A stretch of DNA of 64,000 nucleotides from Nostoc sp. PCC 7524. Lineage in GTDB: Bacteria > Cyanobacteriota > Cyanobacteriia > Cyanobacteriales > Nostocaceae. Below are positions 27,144-36,686 of this stretch, in pieces. The notes under the pieces were generated by a model. That model searched no databases. It was not told the DNA's origin and saw nothing but the letters and a program-made list of their open reading frames with translations. The position numbers were made by a program, and so were the translations under genes. The number at the start of each line of letters is the position of its first letter. Within the stretch, counting starts at the first letter, position 1. The stretch spans positions 1,054,001-1,118,000 of the forward strand of contig NC_019684.1 in NCBI RefSeq assembly GCF_000316645.1. The letters run 5' to 3'.

Positions 27144-27554
27144 ATGAGGATTGATGATTACAACGCAGCAAAAGCACTGGTTGAAAAACTAAAAGAAAGC
27201 CTACCAATTAAAGCACGGGCTGGAAAAGAGTTTCTTAAAAGATTAAAGAAACAAGGAGAAAACGCTGATACAGACAGAGAATTTGAAATTGACTTTGTAG
27301 GCTATTCAGGAGATGAAGGTGGGATTATGTGCGGACTAAAAGAGCCAAATAATCCCGAAATTAAAGAAAAATATGTTTCTTCAATTACTCATCTTGAAAT
27401 TGACCCTAATCATCCCCTAGCATCTGAAGTACAAGCTTATCAACGTCAGCGAATTCGTAAACTAATGTTGCAAAATGAAGCAGGTTTCGCAGCCGAGTTG
27501 ATGGTAATCGAACCAGCGAAGAAGAAAAAGCAAAGTAAAGGTTTTGGGAAGTAA
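27144..27554 (+). CDS. Unknown protein encoded antisense within the cas locus
   Basis: 136 residues, mixed alpha/beta, with a lysine-rich tail (PAKKKKQSKGFGK). Segments such as FEIDFVGYSGDEGGIMCGLK and SSITHLEIDPNHPLASEVQA suggest a compact globular domain, but I know no family. It is the only plus-strand gene in the cas block, and its stop codon abuts that of csc1. It could be a cyanobacterial orphan or a CRISPR-linked accessory. ATTGCCATAGGGAG-like bases precede the ATG. Confidence 0.65.
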   Translation: MRIDDYNAAKALVEKLKESLPIKARAGKEFLKRLKKQGENADTDREFEIDFVGYSGDEGGIMCGLKEPNNPEIKEKYVSSITHLEIDPNHPLASEVQAYQRQRIRKLMLQNEAGFAAELMVIEPAKKKKQSKGFGK

Positions 27555-28265
27555 TTAACCTTTAAAACGATATTCCATCCGAGCCGGAATTTTCAAATTT
27601 TTCACATCATCAAAACAGTAATATTGCCCTCGCATTTGTACATTTTGAATTAGACTAACTGGAGGCATATTTACCACATCATAGCTAATCACTTGATGAG
27701 TAAACATCACATCCAAAGGGTTCAAAGGATGAGTACAAGTAAATAAACCTTCAGTATTTTTAGGCTTTGGTAACTCTTCAACCGTCACCTCAGCCTTACT
27801 CATCCATTTACCCAAACGAATCCACTTTGGTAATTTGAGTTCCTTTTGGGAGATGACAAAAAACTCAAATTCACTTTCCGGTGCTATTTCTTTCGCTCTC
27901 CCAAAACTAGGGATATTCTTCTGGGTTTTCTCCATTTCCACATGGTAATTATTGTTAGCATACTTCCATGTATTGAGAATAGCAGAATGACTAATAGCCA
28001 ATGCGGGAGTAACATAAATACCCTGTTGATTTAGAGGCGTTAAATGCTCCTCATATTTTGGTACTTGTTCAGGACAGAAATAGCGATAGGAATGTTCTTC
28101 AGACACCGTAGTGTAATAGATTTCACTATCAACTAATCCCAGCGCGTAACAGAGAGCGTAATTATGAATTATTGGCTCTGTTTCGTATAATCTTCCAATT
28201 TCCCGCGTGGCATAATAAAGACTGTCGTGTAATTCTAATTGACAACGGTAAATCAATACCATCAC
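27555..28265 (-). CDS. csc1: Type I-D Cascade subunit Csc1 (Cas5d-like)
   Basis: 236 residues. It begins YRCQLELHDSLYYATREIGR and has NPLDVMFTHQVISYDVVNMP, matching the Csc1 family, the Cas5-type RAMP protein of subtype I-D that caps the crRNA 5' handle. The start overlaps the csc2 stop by four bases (ATGA). The gene is the last of the effector group cas10d-csc2-csc1. Confidence 0.93.
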   Translation of the reverse strand: MMVLIYRCQLELHDSLYYATREIGRLYETEPIIHNYALCYALGLVDSEIYYTTVSEEHSYRYFCPEQVPKYEEHLTPLNQQGIYVTPALAISHSAILNTWKYANNNYHVEMEKTQKNIPSFGRAKEIAPESEFEFFVISQKELKLPKWIRLGKWMSKAEVTVEELPKPKNTEGLFTCTHPLNPLDVMFTHQVISYDVVNMPPVSLIQNVQMRGQYYCFDDVKNLKIPARMEYRFKG

Positions 28266-29296
28266 TCTTTCCCCGCTTTCGCAGCAGTTTTCTTCTTACT
28301 AATGTGTTTACTAGCGTAAGCCTTAGCTTCTGCATCAGCTTTTTGTAATATGCTTTTAATTCCTGTTTCATTTGCAGTGAGGTTTTTCACTTCTTTTAAT
28401 AGAGGTTCAAAAGCATCGCCGATAAAGTCAGTATGCACAATAAATTCTTCAGACATCAAAGTTGCAATGGCATTTTTAGCAGCATTAATTACTTCGTCTT
28501 CATCCAAAGGATCAGGAGAATTTAAAGAATTATTAGCTTTCATTTGGTCATATATGGCTTGAGTCCAGCGTAGATTACTGGTAATTTCGCCATCAGCAAA
28601 TACAACACCAATTAACTCATTTCTTACCCTACCTGTACGGGTTGTTTGCGCTCCATAGTGGCGTGTCCGCAGAATGTTGTTAAAAACGTAAAGGAAGCTG
28701 GCTTCTGTGGGGTCTTTGAGGGTGACAATGCTAGGGAAGAATACTTGTGGTCTAATGTGGTCTTGTTGATTAATCCTAGCTGTCACTGTACCTATCTCAC
28801 CATCTAATTTACCATCTGATTTTTTCTCTCCTTTTGCTGCCATTGTTCCATTTTCATAAGGAGCATTCAGAGTAAAAGTTTCATGGGAGTCATCAAATGC
28901 TGTGATAGAATATGCTGTATCTACAACAACCTTTGATTTTTCTGAACCAGAATCACCAATGGCGAAACCGTAAATAATACAATCAGGATTATCCATTGCA
29001 AAAGCTACGTTATATTCGCATTCTTCAGCAGTCATTAAACCATAGTTACGTAGTAACTCTCGACCTACTAGACGTTCTGGCGTTGATTGCTTACGCTTGA
29101 ACATTGACAAACGGCTAATCGTAGTTTTATCTTTGACTCCGGCTCTTACTCGTGCTTTATTTAATTCACTATCTGTTTGAAATAGTGGATAAGATTCGGT
29201 AATACGAATGGTTAGAAAGTGAGCATATTTACCCATCGGTTTGTAGGGAATTACATCATGGAATAATTTTGAGTCAGTTGTTTTTAGAAATGACAT
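28262..29296 (-). CDS. csc2: Type I-D Cascade backbone Csc2 (Cas7d)
   Basis: 344 residues. ITESYPLFQTDSELNKARVR, then EFNVAFAMDNPD-like CEYNVAFAMDNPDCI, and NILRTRHYGAQTTRTGRVRN are typical of Csc2, the Cas7-type subunit that multimerises along the crRNA. The C-terminus is Lys-rich (KAYASKHISKKKTAAKAGKE). It lies 113 bp after cas10d and is coupled to csc1. Confidence 0.95.
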   Translation of the reverse strand: MSFLKTTDSKLFHDVIPYKPMGKYAHFLTIRITESYPLFQTDSELNKARVRAGVKDKTTISRLSMFKRKQSTPERLVGRELLRNYGLMTAEECEYNVAFAMDNPDCIIYGFAIGDSGSEKSKVVVDTAYSITAFDDSHETFTLNAPYENGTMAAKGEKKSDGKLDGEIGTVTARINQQDHIRPQVFFPSIVTLKDPTEASFLYVFNNILRTRHYGAQTTRTGRVRNELIGVVFADGEITSNLRWTQAIYDQMKANNSLNSPDPLDEDEVINAAKNAIATLMSEEFIVHTDFIGDAFEPLLKEVKNLTANETGIKSILQKADAEAKAYASKHISKKKTAAKAGKE

Positions 29297-29409
29297 GATT
29301 TTTGTCTCCAGTTTTTAGATAAATACAACACAGCTTGAAGATAGAAGATTAAGGTTAAATTTATCCTCATGAAAAACTCAAAAGGATAGTATTAGTCTGT
29401 AATAAGCTG

Positions 29410-32400
29410 TTATTTTTCATCCTCATCCCCATCCTCATCTTCATAAATTTCAGCATTAGATTTATTAGCTTTATCACGGCGTTCCTTATCATTTTCTAAA
29501 CGATATAGAAATTCACAAGTATCTTTTAAGAGGTTCAGTTGACGACCTGCTAAACGAGCGCGATCACCAGCAAAACATTTTTCAAATACTTCTAAAACAA
29601 AATATCGTGCAAAATCTAAAATTGCATCTCTTTCCTCATCACGATGAGTGATAACCCAACGTCCCTCTGCTGTTGAATTACGGACTCTCTCCATCAATTT
29701 GAAAATCTTGGCTGCCACAGCATCAACTAATACTTCGCCTTGAAAACAACTTTTGTCAGCTTTGATAATAGTTTCAGCAGCCTCATCAATTGGTTTCAAG
29801 ATAGCATTAGACTTTATTGGTTTTCCTTTACTAGATTTTGCTCTGTAGAATTTGCGGTAAAGGTCAGTTAATTTTTTGGGATGATGCAAGTGTGATTCTT
29901 CTGCCATAGTCCATTTCTCCAATTGAAAATCATATTTAGCATAAGGGTCAAAACAAGGGTAAAAGTGGTGAGCATAAAGCTTGATTTTACTCAAACTTAG
30001 AGCATCAAGTTTTTGGTTACGTACCCAACGATTGAGGTAAGAAAAGACGTACAAAGGACTGGTTTCAAAATCCTTTGCTAGTTCCGTAAATTTACCCCAG
30101 TTGGCATCATAACCAGATTTACCTTGTCTAGCATTCACATCCAGGTGAATTGCATAGGCGGCGGTAAGCACATTCAGAGGTGCGGCGTATTGAATGCCGT
30201 TGTCTTCCCAACCCTCCAGGATGTAATCTAGACGGAAGCGATCGCGTCTGACTAATGCACGGAAAGCATGAGGCGCACTATCCAGAAACACGCTTTCTTC
30301 AAATTCTGCACCATCATTAAACGGTGGAATTGGTGACTCAGACACCACAGTTTTAACATCTAAAATCATCGGGAAAGCAAACGCCAACCAACTAGGCATT
30401 ATCCAAGATTCGGTATCGGTGCTATCTCGTCCTGGCGGTAATGCCATGAAGTAAAATGTTAAAGGTTGGTCATCAGGATAAGACAGTTTAAATGTCCGGT
30501 CTTTGTCACGTTCTAAGTTTTCATCAATTAAGAAAGCGTCTACACTTTGGTAATTTTCTCGTTCTAAGTTTGCCTGTAAATCTTTACTAATAAAGTGGTT
30601 ACGGACGCTAGTATCAAAGCGAGTTTGAGCAATTCCGTTGTAGGCTTTTTGTAAAAACTTATTGGTTTCTGGTGTGAAATAATAAGTCGGGTAGAAATAA
30701 AGATAGCGATATTTTCCATCTTCAAATCGTTTACCCACAGCTTGCGTTTGATTCATTAAAATTTGCCTCAGCATCATCTCTACACCCGCAATACTGGAGA
30801 TGTTGCGCTTGGAGTTAGAACCTCCTAACATTTGCTTATTTGTATAAACTTGAGGAGTAAATAAAACTGCCGATTCCATCTGTTCTGTCACTGTATAAGC
30901 AGAATGGGATATTGAGCAGATTAATTGTTTTCCTCGTCCTGGTTTTTTTGCAGCATTATAGTTATTTAACTCCGCTAAAAATGTATCGACTTGAGTTTTA
31001 GCTGATGCTTCTTGATTTGTATTGGATAACATCACAACTCGTGATACCCACAGCCTTAAATCATCCCAACCATCGGGTAATTCGTACTGTGAAATGATGG
31101 GTGAAATTAAACCTGTGAGATATTGAATCACTTCCTGACAAGTTTGACGAACACTCTCAATCCCAGGATGATTTTCTAAATATTTAGCAGCCAGATAATA
31201 CCATTCATAGGGTACACCTCCCGTATTTCCTTTTAATTTGTTTTCTTTGAGACTTTCGTTGATGCGTTGAATTTTTATAATTTGAGGTAAGTATCCTGTC
31301 AAATTCCAAAATTCTGCAACTTTGTGCGTTAAATCTAAAGCTGGTACTTCCGGTAACTTTTTATCTTTCTTGCGAATATCCGCAATCCGATGTACCGTTT
31401 CATCCCAAATTTTGCGACTAACTAAATCACCAAACTCAGCTATTTGATCAATGCGGATATCATCATCAAATTTAAAGTCATAGTCAGCAGGTAAAACGCC
31501 TTGTTTTTGAAATTTAATTAAATTATCACTGCGACTTTTAGCAACTGAAACTTTGTTTGGGTTTAAGATGCGTAAAGTTGCATCTAAAGCTACCTGCATC
31601 AAGCCAGGAGAATCAAAAAATAAGTTGTAATATTCGGCATATTTCATGCCTTTCCCATCTCTACCAAAACCTGTTTGTCTCAGGCGCAGTTGTCCTGCAC
31701 AAAGCGATTTAATATTATCAACTACTCTGTCTGGTAAGTCTTGCGGTGAAATAGGAGGCGCATAACGCGCAGCTAAATAAATTACGCCAGTTGGCAGATA
31801 TAACAAAGGTTCATAGTAGGTATGCTCATCTGTATTCAGGCTTGTATGAGCCTGAATTAAAGCATTGTTAACTACATTAGTTAAAACGCCTCTATTTTCA
31901 GCAATGCTGTGATAGGTAAGCTTTAATTGTCCATCACTTAAAAAGTGCAGAACTTCTTTAAGTTTTGGGTGTTCTGCGTCTTGGGGATGTTTAACAATTG
32001 AGGCGAGAGAGTCGGCTAATAAAGTTAAACCTGATAGTTGTCGCAAGGTGCGATCGCGCAATACTGGATTCAACCCAAACTCTGAAAAATTCCAGTTAGT
32101 ATCCCAGCGACTTTGTGCATTATAAGCCATGCACAGTAAATCATCAATATATTCTTGATAAGCCTCTGGATTCTCTGGATTGATAAATTTATCCAGTCCT
32201 AATTGGCGGACTTTGGTATCAATAATTGGGCGATGTTCTGCTAACGGTAACTTCCGGCAATCATTCGGTACATCAGGGAACTTTTCAAAGTCATGTAAAA
32301 TAAACCCAGCAATTACTAATCGCCGTTCTCTTTCTTTCACCACTCGCCGGACTGTAGTATCAAGCTGCTGTAAACGTCTCTCAATTAAATTAGCAGGAAA

Positions 32401-32718
32401 TAACCCATTTAATAAGTGTGTATTCAACGATTGATCAGCAGCATTATCTCGTCTAACTTTAGTTTTTCCTTCAGCTTCTCTTTGCTGGTCAATTGCATCA
32501 AAATACTTACCACCTTTAGCAGTGACACCAATCGCTATGCGTAATAGATTTGGTAACACATACTCAGCGAAATCTGCCATTACGGAATCATCAGGATTTT
32601 GTGCCTGAATTGCTTCGCGTAGTAGTTTCAGGCTGAGTAATTCTCCTTGTGTTTCGATAGTGCGGCTACCATCACCATCAAATCCAAAATCACCCGATAA
32701 CCAATCAATATCAGTCAT
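29410..32718 (-). CDS. cas10d: Type I-D large subunit Cas10d (Csc3) with HD nuclease domain
   Basis: 1102 residues, usual for Cas10d. The N-terminal HD domain is visible: His101, then His142-Asp143 in GFILHDFEKFPDV and a further His in LAEHRPIIDT. I see no GGDD cyclase motif, as expected for I-D, so it should not make cyclic oligoadenylate. In this subtype Cas10d supplies the nuclease and works with a separate helicase Cas3'. The C-terminus is acidic (YEDEDGDEDEK). Only 18 bp separate it from the upstream DUF1016 gene. Confidence 0.96.
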   Translation of the reverse strand: MTDIDWLSGDFGFDGDGSRTIETQGELLSLKLLREAIQAQNPDDSVMADFAEYVLPNLLRIAIGVTAKGGKYFDAIDQQREAEGKTKVRRDNAADQSLNTHLLNGLFPANLIERRLQQLDTTVRRVVKERERRLVIAGFILHDFEKFPDVPNDCRKLPLAEHRPIIDTKVRQLGLDKFINPENPEAYQEYIDDLLCMAYNAQSRWDTNWNFSEFGLNPVLRDRTLRQLSGLTLLADSLASIVKHPQDAEHPKLKEVLHFLSDGQLKLTYHSIAENRGVLTNVVNNALIQAHTSLNTDEHTYYEPLLYLPTGVIYLAARYAPPISPQDLPDRVVDNIKSLCAGQLRLRQTGFGRDGKGMKYAEYYNLFFDSPGLMQVALDATLRILNPNKVSVAKSRSDNLIKFQKQGVLPADYDFKFDDDIRIDQIAEFGDLVSRKIWDETVHRIADIRKKDKKLPEVPALDLTHKVAEFWNLTGYLPQIIKIQRINESLKENKLKGNTGGVPYEWYYLAAKYLENHPGIESVRQTCQEVIQYLTGLISPIISQYELPDGWDDLRLWVSRVVMLSNTNQEASAKTQVDTFLAELNNYNAAKKPGRGKQLICSISHSAYTVTEQMESAVLFTPQVYTNKQMLGGSNSKRNISSIAGVEMMLRQILMNQTQAVGKRFEDGKYRYLYFYPTYYFTPETNKFLQKAYNGIAQTRFDTSVRNHFISKDLQANLERENYQSVDAFLIDENLERDKDRTFKLSYPDDQPLTFYFMALPPGRDSTDTESWIMPSWLAFAFPMILDVKTVVSESPIPPFNDGAEFEESVFLDSAPHAFRALVRRDRFRLDYILEGWEDNGIQYAAPLNVLTAAYAIHLDVNARQGKSGYDANWGKFTELAKDFETSPLYVFSYLNRWVRNQKLDALSLSKIKLYAHHFYPCFDPYAKYDFQLEKWTMAEESHLHHPKKLTDLYRKFYRAKSSKGKPIKSNAILKPIDEAAETIIKADKSCFQGEVLVDAVAAKIFKLMERVRNSTAEGRWVITHRDEERDAILDFARYFVLEVFEKCFAGDRARLAGRQLNLLKDTCEFLYRLENDKERRDKANKSNAEIYEDEDGDEDEK

Positions 32719-32736
32719 TGTTTTATCTCCAAATTT

Positions 32737-33756
32737 TTACTCCACTCCTTCTAAAAGTTTTGCCACTTGCTCAGGAGCAGGAAGTTGATTTCTTAAATCT
32801 TGAGGCAATGAAGAAAATACTTTGTAAGTTGCCACACCAATTGGTTTATTGGATTCTCTCAGTGCATATTCAACAATGGTTTTGTTCTTAGATTTACACA
32901 GAATAATCCCAATTGATAGATTTTCATCTGGTAGTCGAGATAAATCATCCAAAGCTGCCAAATAAAACTGCATTTTTCCTACATACTCAGGTAAAAATTC
33001 TCCAGTTTTTAACTCAACAGCAACTAAACACTTTAATTGACGATGATAAAGCAATAAATCAATAAAAAATTCCTGACCACCAATTTCTAAGCGATACTGA
33101 CTACCAACAAAAGTAAATCTGCCCCCCATTTCTTGCAGGAATGGTTCAACTCTTGCTAAAATTGCTTGCTCTAGTTGTCGTTCGCTGTGTTCATCTGCTA
33201 ATTCTAAAAAATCAAAAGTATATTCATCTTTGACTGCTAGTTTTAACTGGTTGCGAATCTCTGCGGGAACAGTTTGGTTAAAATTCGTTTGGTTTAGGAG
33301 AGTTTTTTCATAAGTTTGATTTTCGATTTGGTGAATCAAAACATTCTTTGTCCAGCCAAATTTACGAGTCATTCTGATGTAAAATTCTCTTTCTAGGTCA
33401 TCTTTGCACTTCTCTAAAATGACTATATTGTGAGTCCATCCAATTTCTGCCACCAATGGTGGCAGAATTTCTTTCGAGTGATAAGTTAGATAAAAATCTC
33501 GCATTCTCCAAATATTACGAGCAGAAAATCCGCTAATACCAGGAAACTCTGTTTGTAAGTCTTTTGCTAACTGTTCCACTACAGATTTACCCCAGTCTGC
33601 TTCCTGCTGTTGGGTAACAATCATCTTTCCAATATCCCAGTAAAGGGCAATGAGTTCTTTATTTACTGCCTTCAATGCTTCATACTGGGCAGAACGAATG
33701 CGTTGTTTGACTTCCATTAGTAAATTTTTGTATTCGTCTGGAATTGGTTTACTCAT
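32737..33756 (-). CDS. DUF1016 (YhcG-type) PD-(D/E)XK nuclease within the cas operon
   Basis: 339 residues. The N-terminal half (NKELIALYWDIGKMIVTQQQ, then GFSARNIWRMRDFYL) is the DUF1016 N domain. The C-terminal half has the nuclease core Asp233 (QEFFIDLLLYHRQL) and Glu248-x-Lys250 (CLVAVELKTGEF). Family members occur widely near restriction and defence genes. Here it lies between cas3' and cas10d, on the same strand, 18 bp upstream of cas10d. It may be a passenger or a locus-specific accessory. No defect is seen. Confidence 0.88.
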   Translation of the reverse strand: MSKPIPDEYKNLLMEVKQRIRSAQYEALKAVNKELIALYWDIGKMIVTQQQEADWGKSVVEQLAKDLQTEFPGISGFSARNIWRMRDFYLTYHSKEILPPLVAEIGWTHNIVILEKCKDDLEREFYIRMTRKFGWTKNVLIHQIENQTYEKTLLNQTNFNQTVPAEIRNQLKLAVKDEYTFDFLELADEHSERQLEQAILARVEPFLQEMGGRFTFVGSQYRLEIGGQEFFIDLLLYHRQLKCLVAVELKTGEFLPEYVGKMQFYLAALDDLSRLPDENLSIGIILCKSKNKTIVEYALRESNKPIGVATYKVFSSLPQDLRNQLPAPEQVAKLLEGVE

Positions 33757-33849
33757 AAAATAAATTTATTCTTATGAACGACCAGACAGATTTATCAGAT
33801 GAAAAAATAGGGGCTTTCAAACTGACAAATTCTCAGCCCCCATTTAGAC

Positions 33850-34041
33850 TTATGCAACTAATCTCACAAACTGCTTAGGATTTTTGTGAGATTTTTGTGG
33901 AAATAAATCTAGTTCCAGCTGTTTATACTCGATACATGATCGAGTCTCTTTTATCTGCTGTTCTTGTCCATGAATCAGACTAGGCTGATTAGATGTATAA
34001 GAGCGCAGATCAAAGAGTTCCAGCTGTTTATGATTCTCCAT
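33850..34041 (-). CDS. Small hypothetical protein next to cas3'
   Basis: 63 residues starting MENHKQLELFDLRSYTSNQP, with a second similar motif KQLELDLFPQKSHKN. The doubled QLEL(F/D)L motif gives it a protein-like look, similar to small cyanobacterial proteins with an ELFDL motif. A much longer reading frame (to 34521) runs through the CRISPR-like repeats upstream, and that extension is almost surely not translated. Function unknown. Confidence 0.45.
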   Translation of the reverse strand: MENHKQLELFDLRSYTSNQPSLIHGQEQQIKETRSCIEYKQLELDLFPQKSHKNPKQFVRLVA

Positions 34042-34291
34042 ATAGCTGAACCTCCAATTAAATTGTTTTGCTGGAGGCTTCTGGCTAGAAATAAGAAAAC
34101 AATGCGCGTCAGAGGGATAAAATATCGTCCAACGAGTCTCCGTTCCTGTACTCAAGCGTTGAAGCCACACTTGATCGTGATGGTAACATAGTTTTATTGA
34201 GTTCAGTATTAGAAGACAGTTCATTTTTGTGAATAAAAATTTTATTTTTTGAGAAAATAATGTAATATCTAGATTAGTGGTAGCAAAACTT

Positions 34292-34388
34292 GCTTCACAA
34301 CATATGGGCAAACAGTAATCCCTATCAGGGATTGAAACTTCCGATACTGTTCTCAGGCGTTTATGCCTTATTGCCCATACTTGCAAGC
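34292..34388 (+). ncRNA. Candidate structured RNA around an orphan CRISPR-like repeat
   Basis: Arms at 34292-34311 (GCTTCACAACATATGGGCAA) and 34371-34388 (TTGCCCATACTTGCAAGC) are imperfect inverted repeats. They enclose one CRISPR-type repeat (34315-34338) and about 30 further bases with a small AGGC/GCCT hairpin. The arrangement could fold as a stem presenting the repeat to Cas6. That an RNA is made is inference only. Confidence 0.35.
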
Positions 34389-34507
34389 TATACAATAAAT
34401 TAGTAAAAGCTTGCTTGATTCTATAATCCCTATCAGGGATTGAAACTATATTGACTGCTAAAAGTTTCACCCCTAAATTTATCCAACCTGGAAATATGGA
34501 TTGAAAC
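34315..34507 (+). CRISPR. Orphan mini-CRISPR: two repeat copies plus a degenerate third
   Basis: TAATCCCTATCAGGGATTG followed by AAAC occurs at 34315-34338 and 34423-34446. A third end, GGATTGAAAC, lies at 34498-34507. The conserved 23-24 bases match the 3' half of the main-array repeat except for one base (TATC for TATT). Here they are oriented for plus-strand transcription, opposite to the main array. The spacing (108 and 61 bases) is not that of an ordinary array. It lies right behind the cas3' stop codon. Confidence 0.7.
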
Positions 34508-34508
34508 C

Positions 34509-36686
34509 TCAAGCAATCCATATCTCATCTCCTTTGCTTTTGAAGGTGTAGACTAAGGTATCAAGCAACAAAGCAGAATGACCAAAAGCTATAGAATAGG
34601 GTGCTGTCGTGTCATGAACATTGTTGCGATCGCTAATTGGATAAATCTGAAAGTGCATTGGTAGCCTTAGCCGCATTCGCACTTCTGCCACAGGACGGCG
34701 CAGTACGTAACAGACTAAACCTTCCTTCTTAAGTCGTTTGTTAATTGCACCAATCCATTGATTGTCAGGTTGCCAAATTTCCACACCTGTTAAAACCTGA
34801 ACTTTCCAAGCATCTGCAATTGGCTGCAAATCCCCAGAGTAGGTAAATTTCCAATTCAGCCTTTCCTCACGGTAGGAACGCAACTTCATAAATGCTAGAC
34901 AGTGAGCAAATCTACCTTTAGCTATAAGTTGTCCGGTACGTGCTGCGGTTTCCTTAAGTGTCCGTGCAAATGCCGCTTCAGTCCACACTTCAATTTCTAA
35001 ATTACCTAAAATTCCAGGTAAATCGTAGGTTTTAAATCTGTCTACTTCGTTTTCTTCCGTTAAATCATACAAACCACATTGCAAAGGACTCGAACCGCGA
35101 AAACTAGCAGCATCATCAGCAATGGGATTACCTAATTTACCTGATAGTGCTTGCCAATCTTTTGCCCATCCTGAAACACGTCCACCTACAGATTTTAAAC
35201 TGGTGTCAAATACTTGCTCACAGGCTTTTAGCAACTGTTCTCGGCTTTGGGCATACTGTTCTTTAATCGTGCGATCGCTTAATTGCCAACACAAGTAAAA
35301 TGACTGTACTGCACCCCAACGTTTATAATAGCCACGAAAATCATTAATTTGGCGATATTTATCAGCGATGATGTTATGAAAAGTGGGGCGATCGCAAATA
35401 CTATTTACCTCTAAAGGTGGTCTATCTCCCAGAAATAACCGTTCTACTAAAAAGTTAGGTACTAACGCAAAAGCCGTAAAGTTTTGAAACTGAATTTGTT
35501 GACCAGCTTTTTCATAGCCATCATGCCTACCCAAGCGTCCCAAACGTTGAATAAAGTTACCAGCATCGGACGATTCAAAAATCAAGAAATTGATTTTAAA
35601 ATCAACACCTACATCAATTGTGCTAGTTCCCAAAACTAAATCAGCCGACAGACTGCGCTCTTTTTCTGCCTTTCCTGATAAACCCGTATTTTCTCCTACC
35701 TGTAATCCATAAGGCTGCAAAATTCCTTGAAAAAATGGAGTCAACCGTTTAACTGCTGCGATAGAGTTGAGAATCATCGCCCCTTTACTACCTGGATATT
35801 GCTGAAACTGCTCTAAAATCAAATTACTATTTTCCTTTAACCAAACTTCCGATGCTTTAAAACTCGGCTCTAAAGGAATAAAATTCAGCGAAATTGTCCG
35901 CGCAACTTGTCGCCATCCTTCAGTTTTGAGTCGCTGTTCTTGTTCTGGGGTATCAGGAAATTGATATTTATTTTTATCAATAGGATTAATTTCTTGACAA
36001 CGAAATCCTGCTGTTTCTAATTTACCAATTAAATTACTATCTGGTGTTGCAGAAAGAAACAGAAATTTCTTCCGGCGATTTGTACAGCGAATTAACAACA
36101 TAGTGTTAATCACGCTGGCTATTTGTGGAGCAGCAAAAACATGAAATTCATCGAAAATGAACAAATCAAAATCTTTGTCAATTTTACCCCATAGTTTATC
36201 GGGACTATCGCCACGAATTATATAAGCCCCTCTATGTAAATAATGGAAAATATCTGGATTAGTTAATAACGCTTCTCTTTGGCTAGTGAGAGTAGAAATT
36301 GCTGCGCCTTTTTTCAATCCTTCATTTTCTGCATAAACTTCTAAATCAGCACCACTTAATCTGACTACACGCGGTTGATTTTCTGGTTTAAATATTTCTA
36401 TATATCCTTTAATCTGCGTTTCTTGGTCACGGGCTAATTCATTAGTTGGGTAAAGTCCAATTGCTGAAAATTCACCCTGGAGAACTTCTAAATATGCAGC
36501 CAAGCTTTTACCATCGCCTGTCATCGCAGTGTTGAACACTACATCAATATTAGGATTTCGTAGTGCTTCTAAAGTAGCAGCTTGATGCCAAGAAAGCGAC
36601 CAATTTTTCGGTATTTGCACCCCATCAGGTGTGGGGACTGTTTGCGAATAAACGGGTTTGAGAGTAATATGATATGGTTCTGTCAT
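34509..36686 (-). CDS. cas3': Type I-D CRISPR helicase Cas3' (no HD domain)
   Basis: 725 residues, superfamily 2 helicase. Walker A is FNTAMTGDGKS (Lys60), Walker B is FIFDEFHVFAA (DEFH at 179-182), motif III FLSATPDSN and motif VI FIQRLGRLGRHDG. No HD nuclease motif is present at either end, as expected for I-D, where Cas10d carries HD. It unwinds target DNA after Cascade binding. Its start overlaps the DUF5615 gene by four bases (36683-36686), so it is translationally coupled to that pair. Its stop lies at the orphan repeat region. Confidence 0.95.
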   Translation of the reverse strand: MTEPYHITLKPVYSQTVPTPDGVQIPKNWSLSWHQAATLEALRNPNIDVVFNTAMTGDGKSLAAYLEVLQGEFSAIGLYPTNELARDQETQIKGYIEIFKPENQPRVVRLSGADLEVYAENEGLKKGAAISTLTSQREALLTNPDIFHYLHRGAYIIRGDSPDKLWGKIDKDFDLFIFDEFHVFAAPQIASVINTMLLIRCTNRRKKFLFLSATPDSNLIGKLETAGFRCQEINPIDKNKYQFPDTPEQEQRLKTEGWRQVARTISLNFIPLEPSFKASEVWLKENSNLILEQFQQYPGSKGAMILNSIAAVKRLTPFFQGILQPYGLQVGENTGLSGKAEKERSLSADLVLGTSTIDVGVDFKINFLIFESSDAGNFIQRLGRLGRHDGYEKAGQQIQFQNFTAFALVPNFLVERLFLGDRPPLEVNSICDRPTFHNIIADKYRQINDFRGYYKRWGAVQSFYLCWQLSDRTIKEQYAQSREQLLKACEQVFDTSLKSVGGRVSGWAKDWQALSGKLGNPIADDAASFRGSSPLQCGLYDLTEENEVDRFKTYDLPGILGNLEIEVWTEAAFARTLKETAARTGQLIAKGRFAHCLAFMKLRSYREERLNWKFTYSGDLQPIADAWKVQVLTGVEIWQPDNQWIGAINKRLKKEGLVCYVLRRPVAEVRMRLRLPMHFQIYPISDRNNVHDTTAPYSIAFGHSALLLDTLVYTFKSKGDEIWIA

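Noticed and set aside
29410..32718. Type III Cas10 with cyclic oligoadenylate signalling
   Set aside because: No GGDD motif was seen in the 1102 residues, and the neighbours are Csc1, Csc2 and a separate Cas3' helicase, as in subtype I-D. No CARF or Csm6 gene occurs nearby.
34042..34521. N-terminal 160 codons of a 223-residue open frame next to cas3'
   Set aside because: They read through the orphan CRISPR-like repeats (giving VSIPDRDY twice), a classic repeat artefact. Only the last 63 codons look protein-like.
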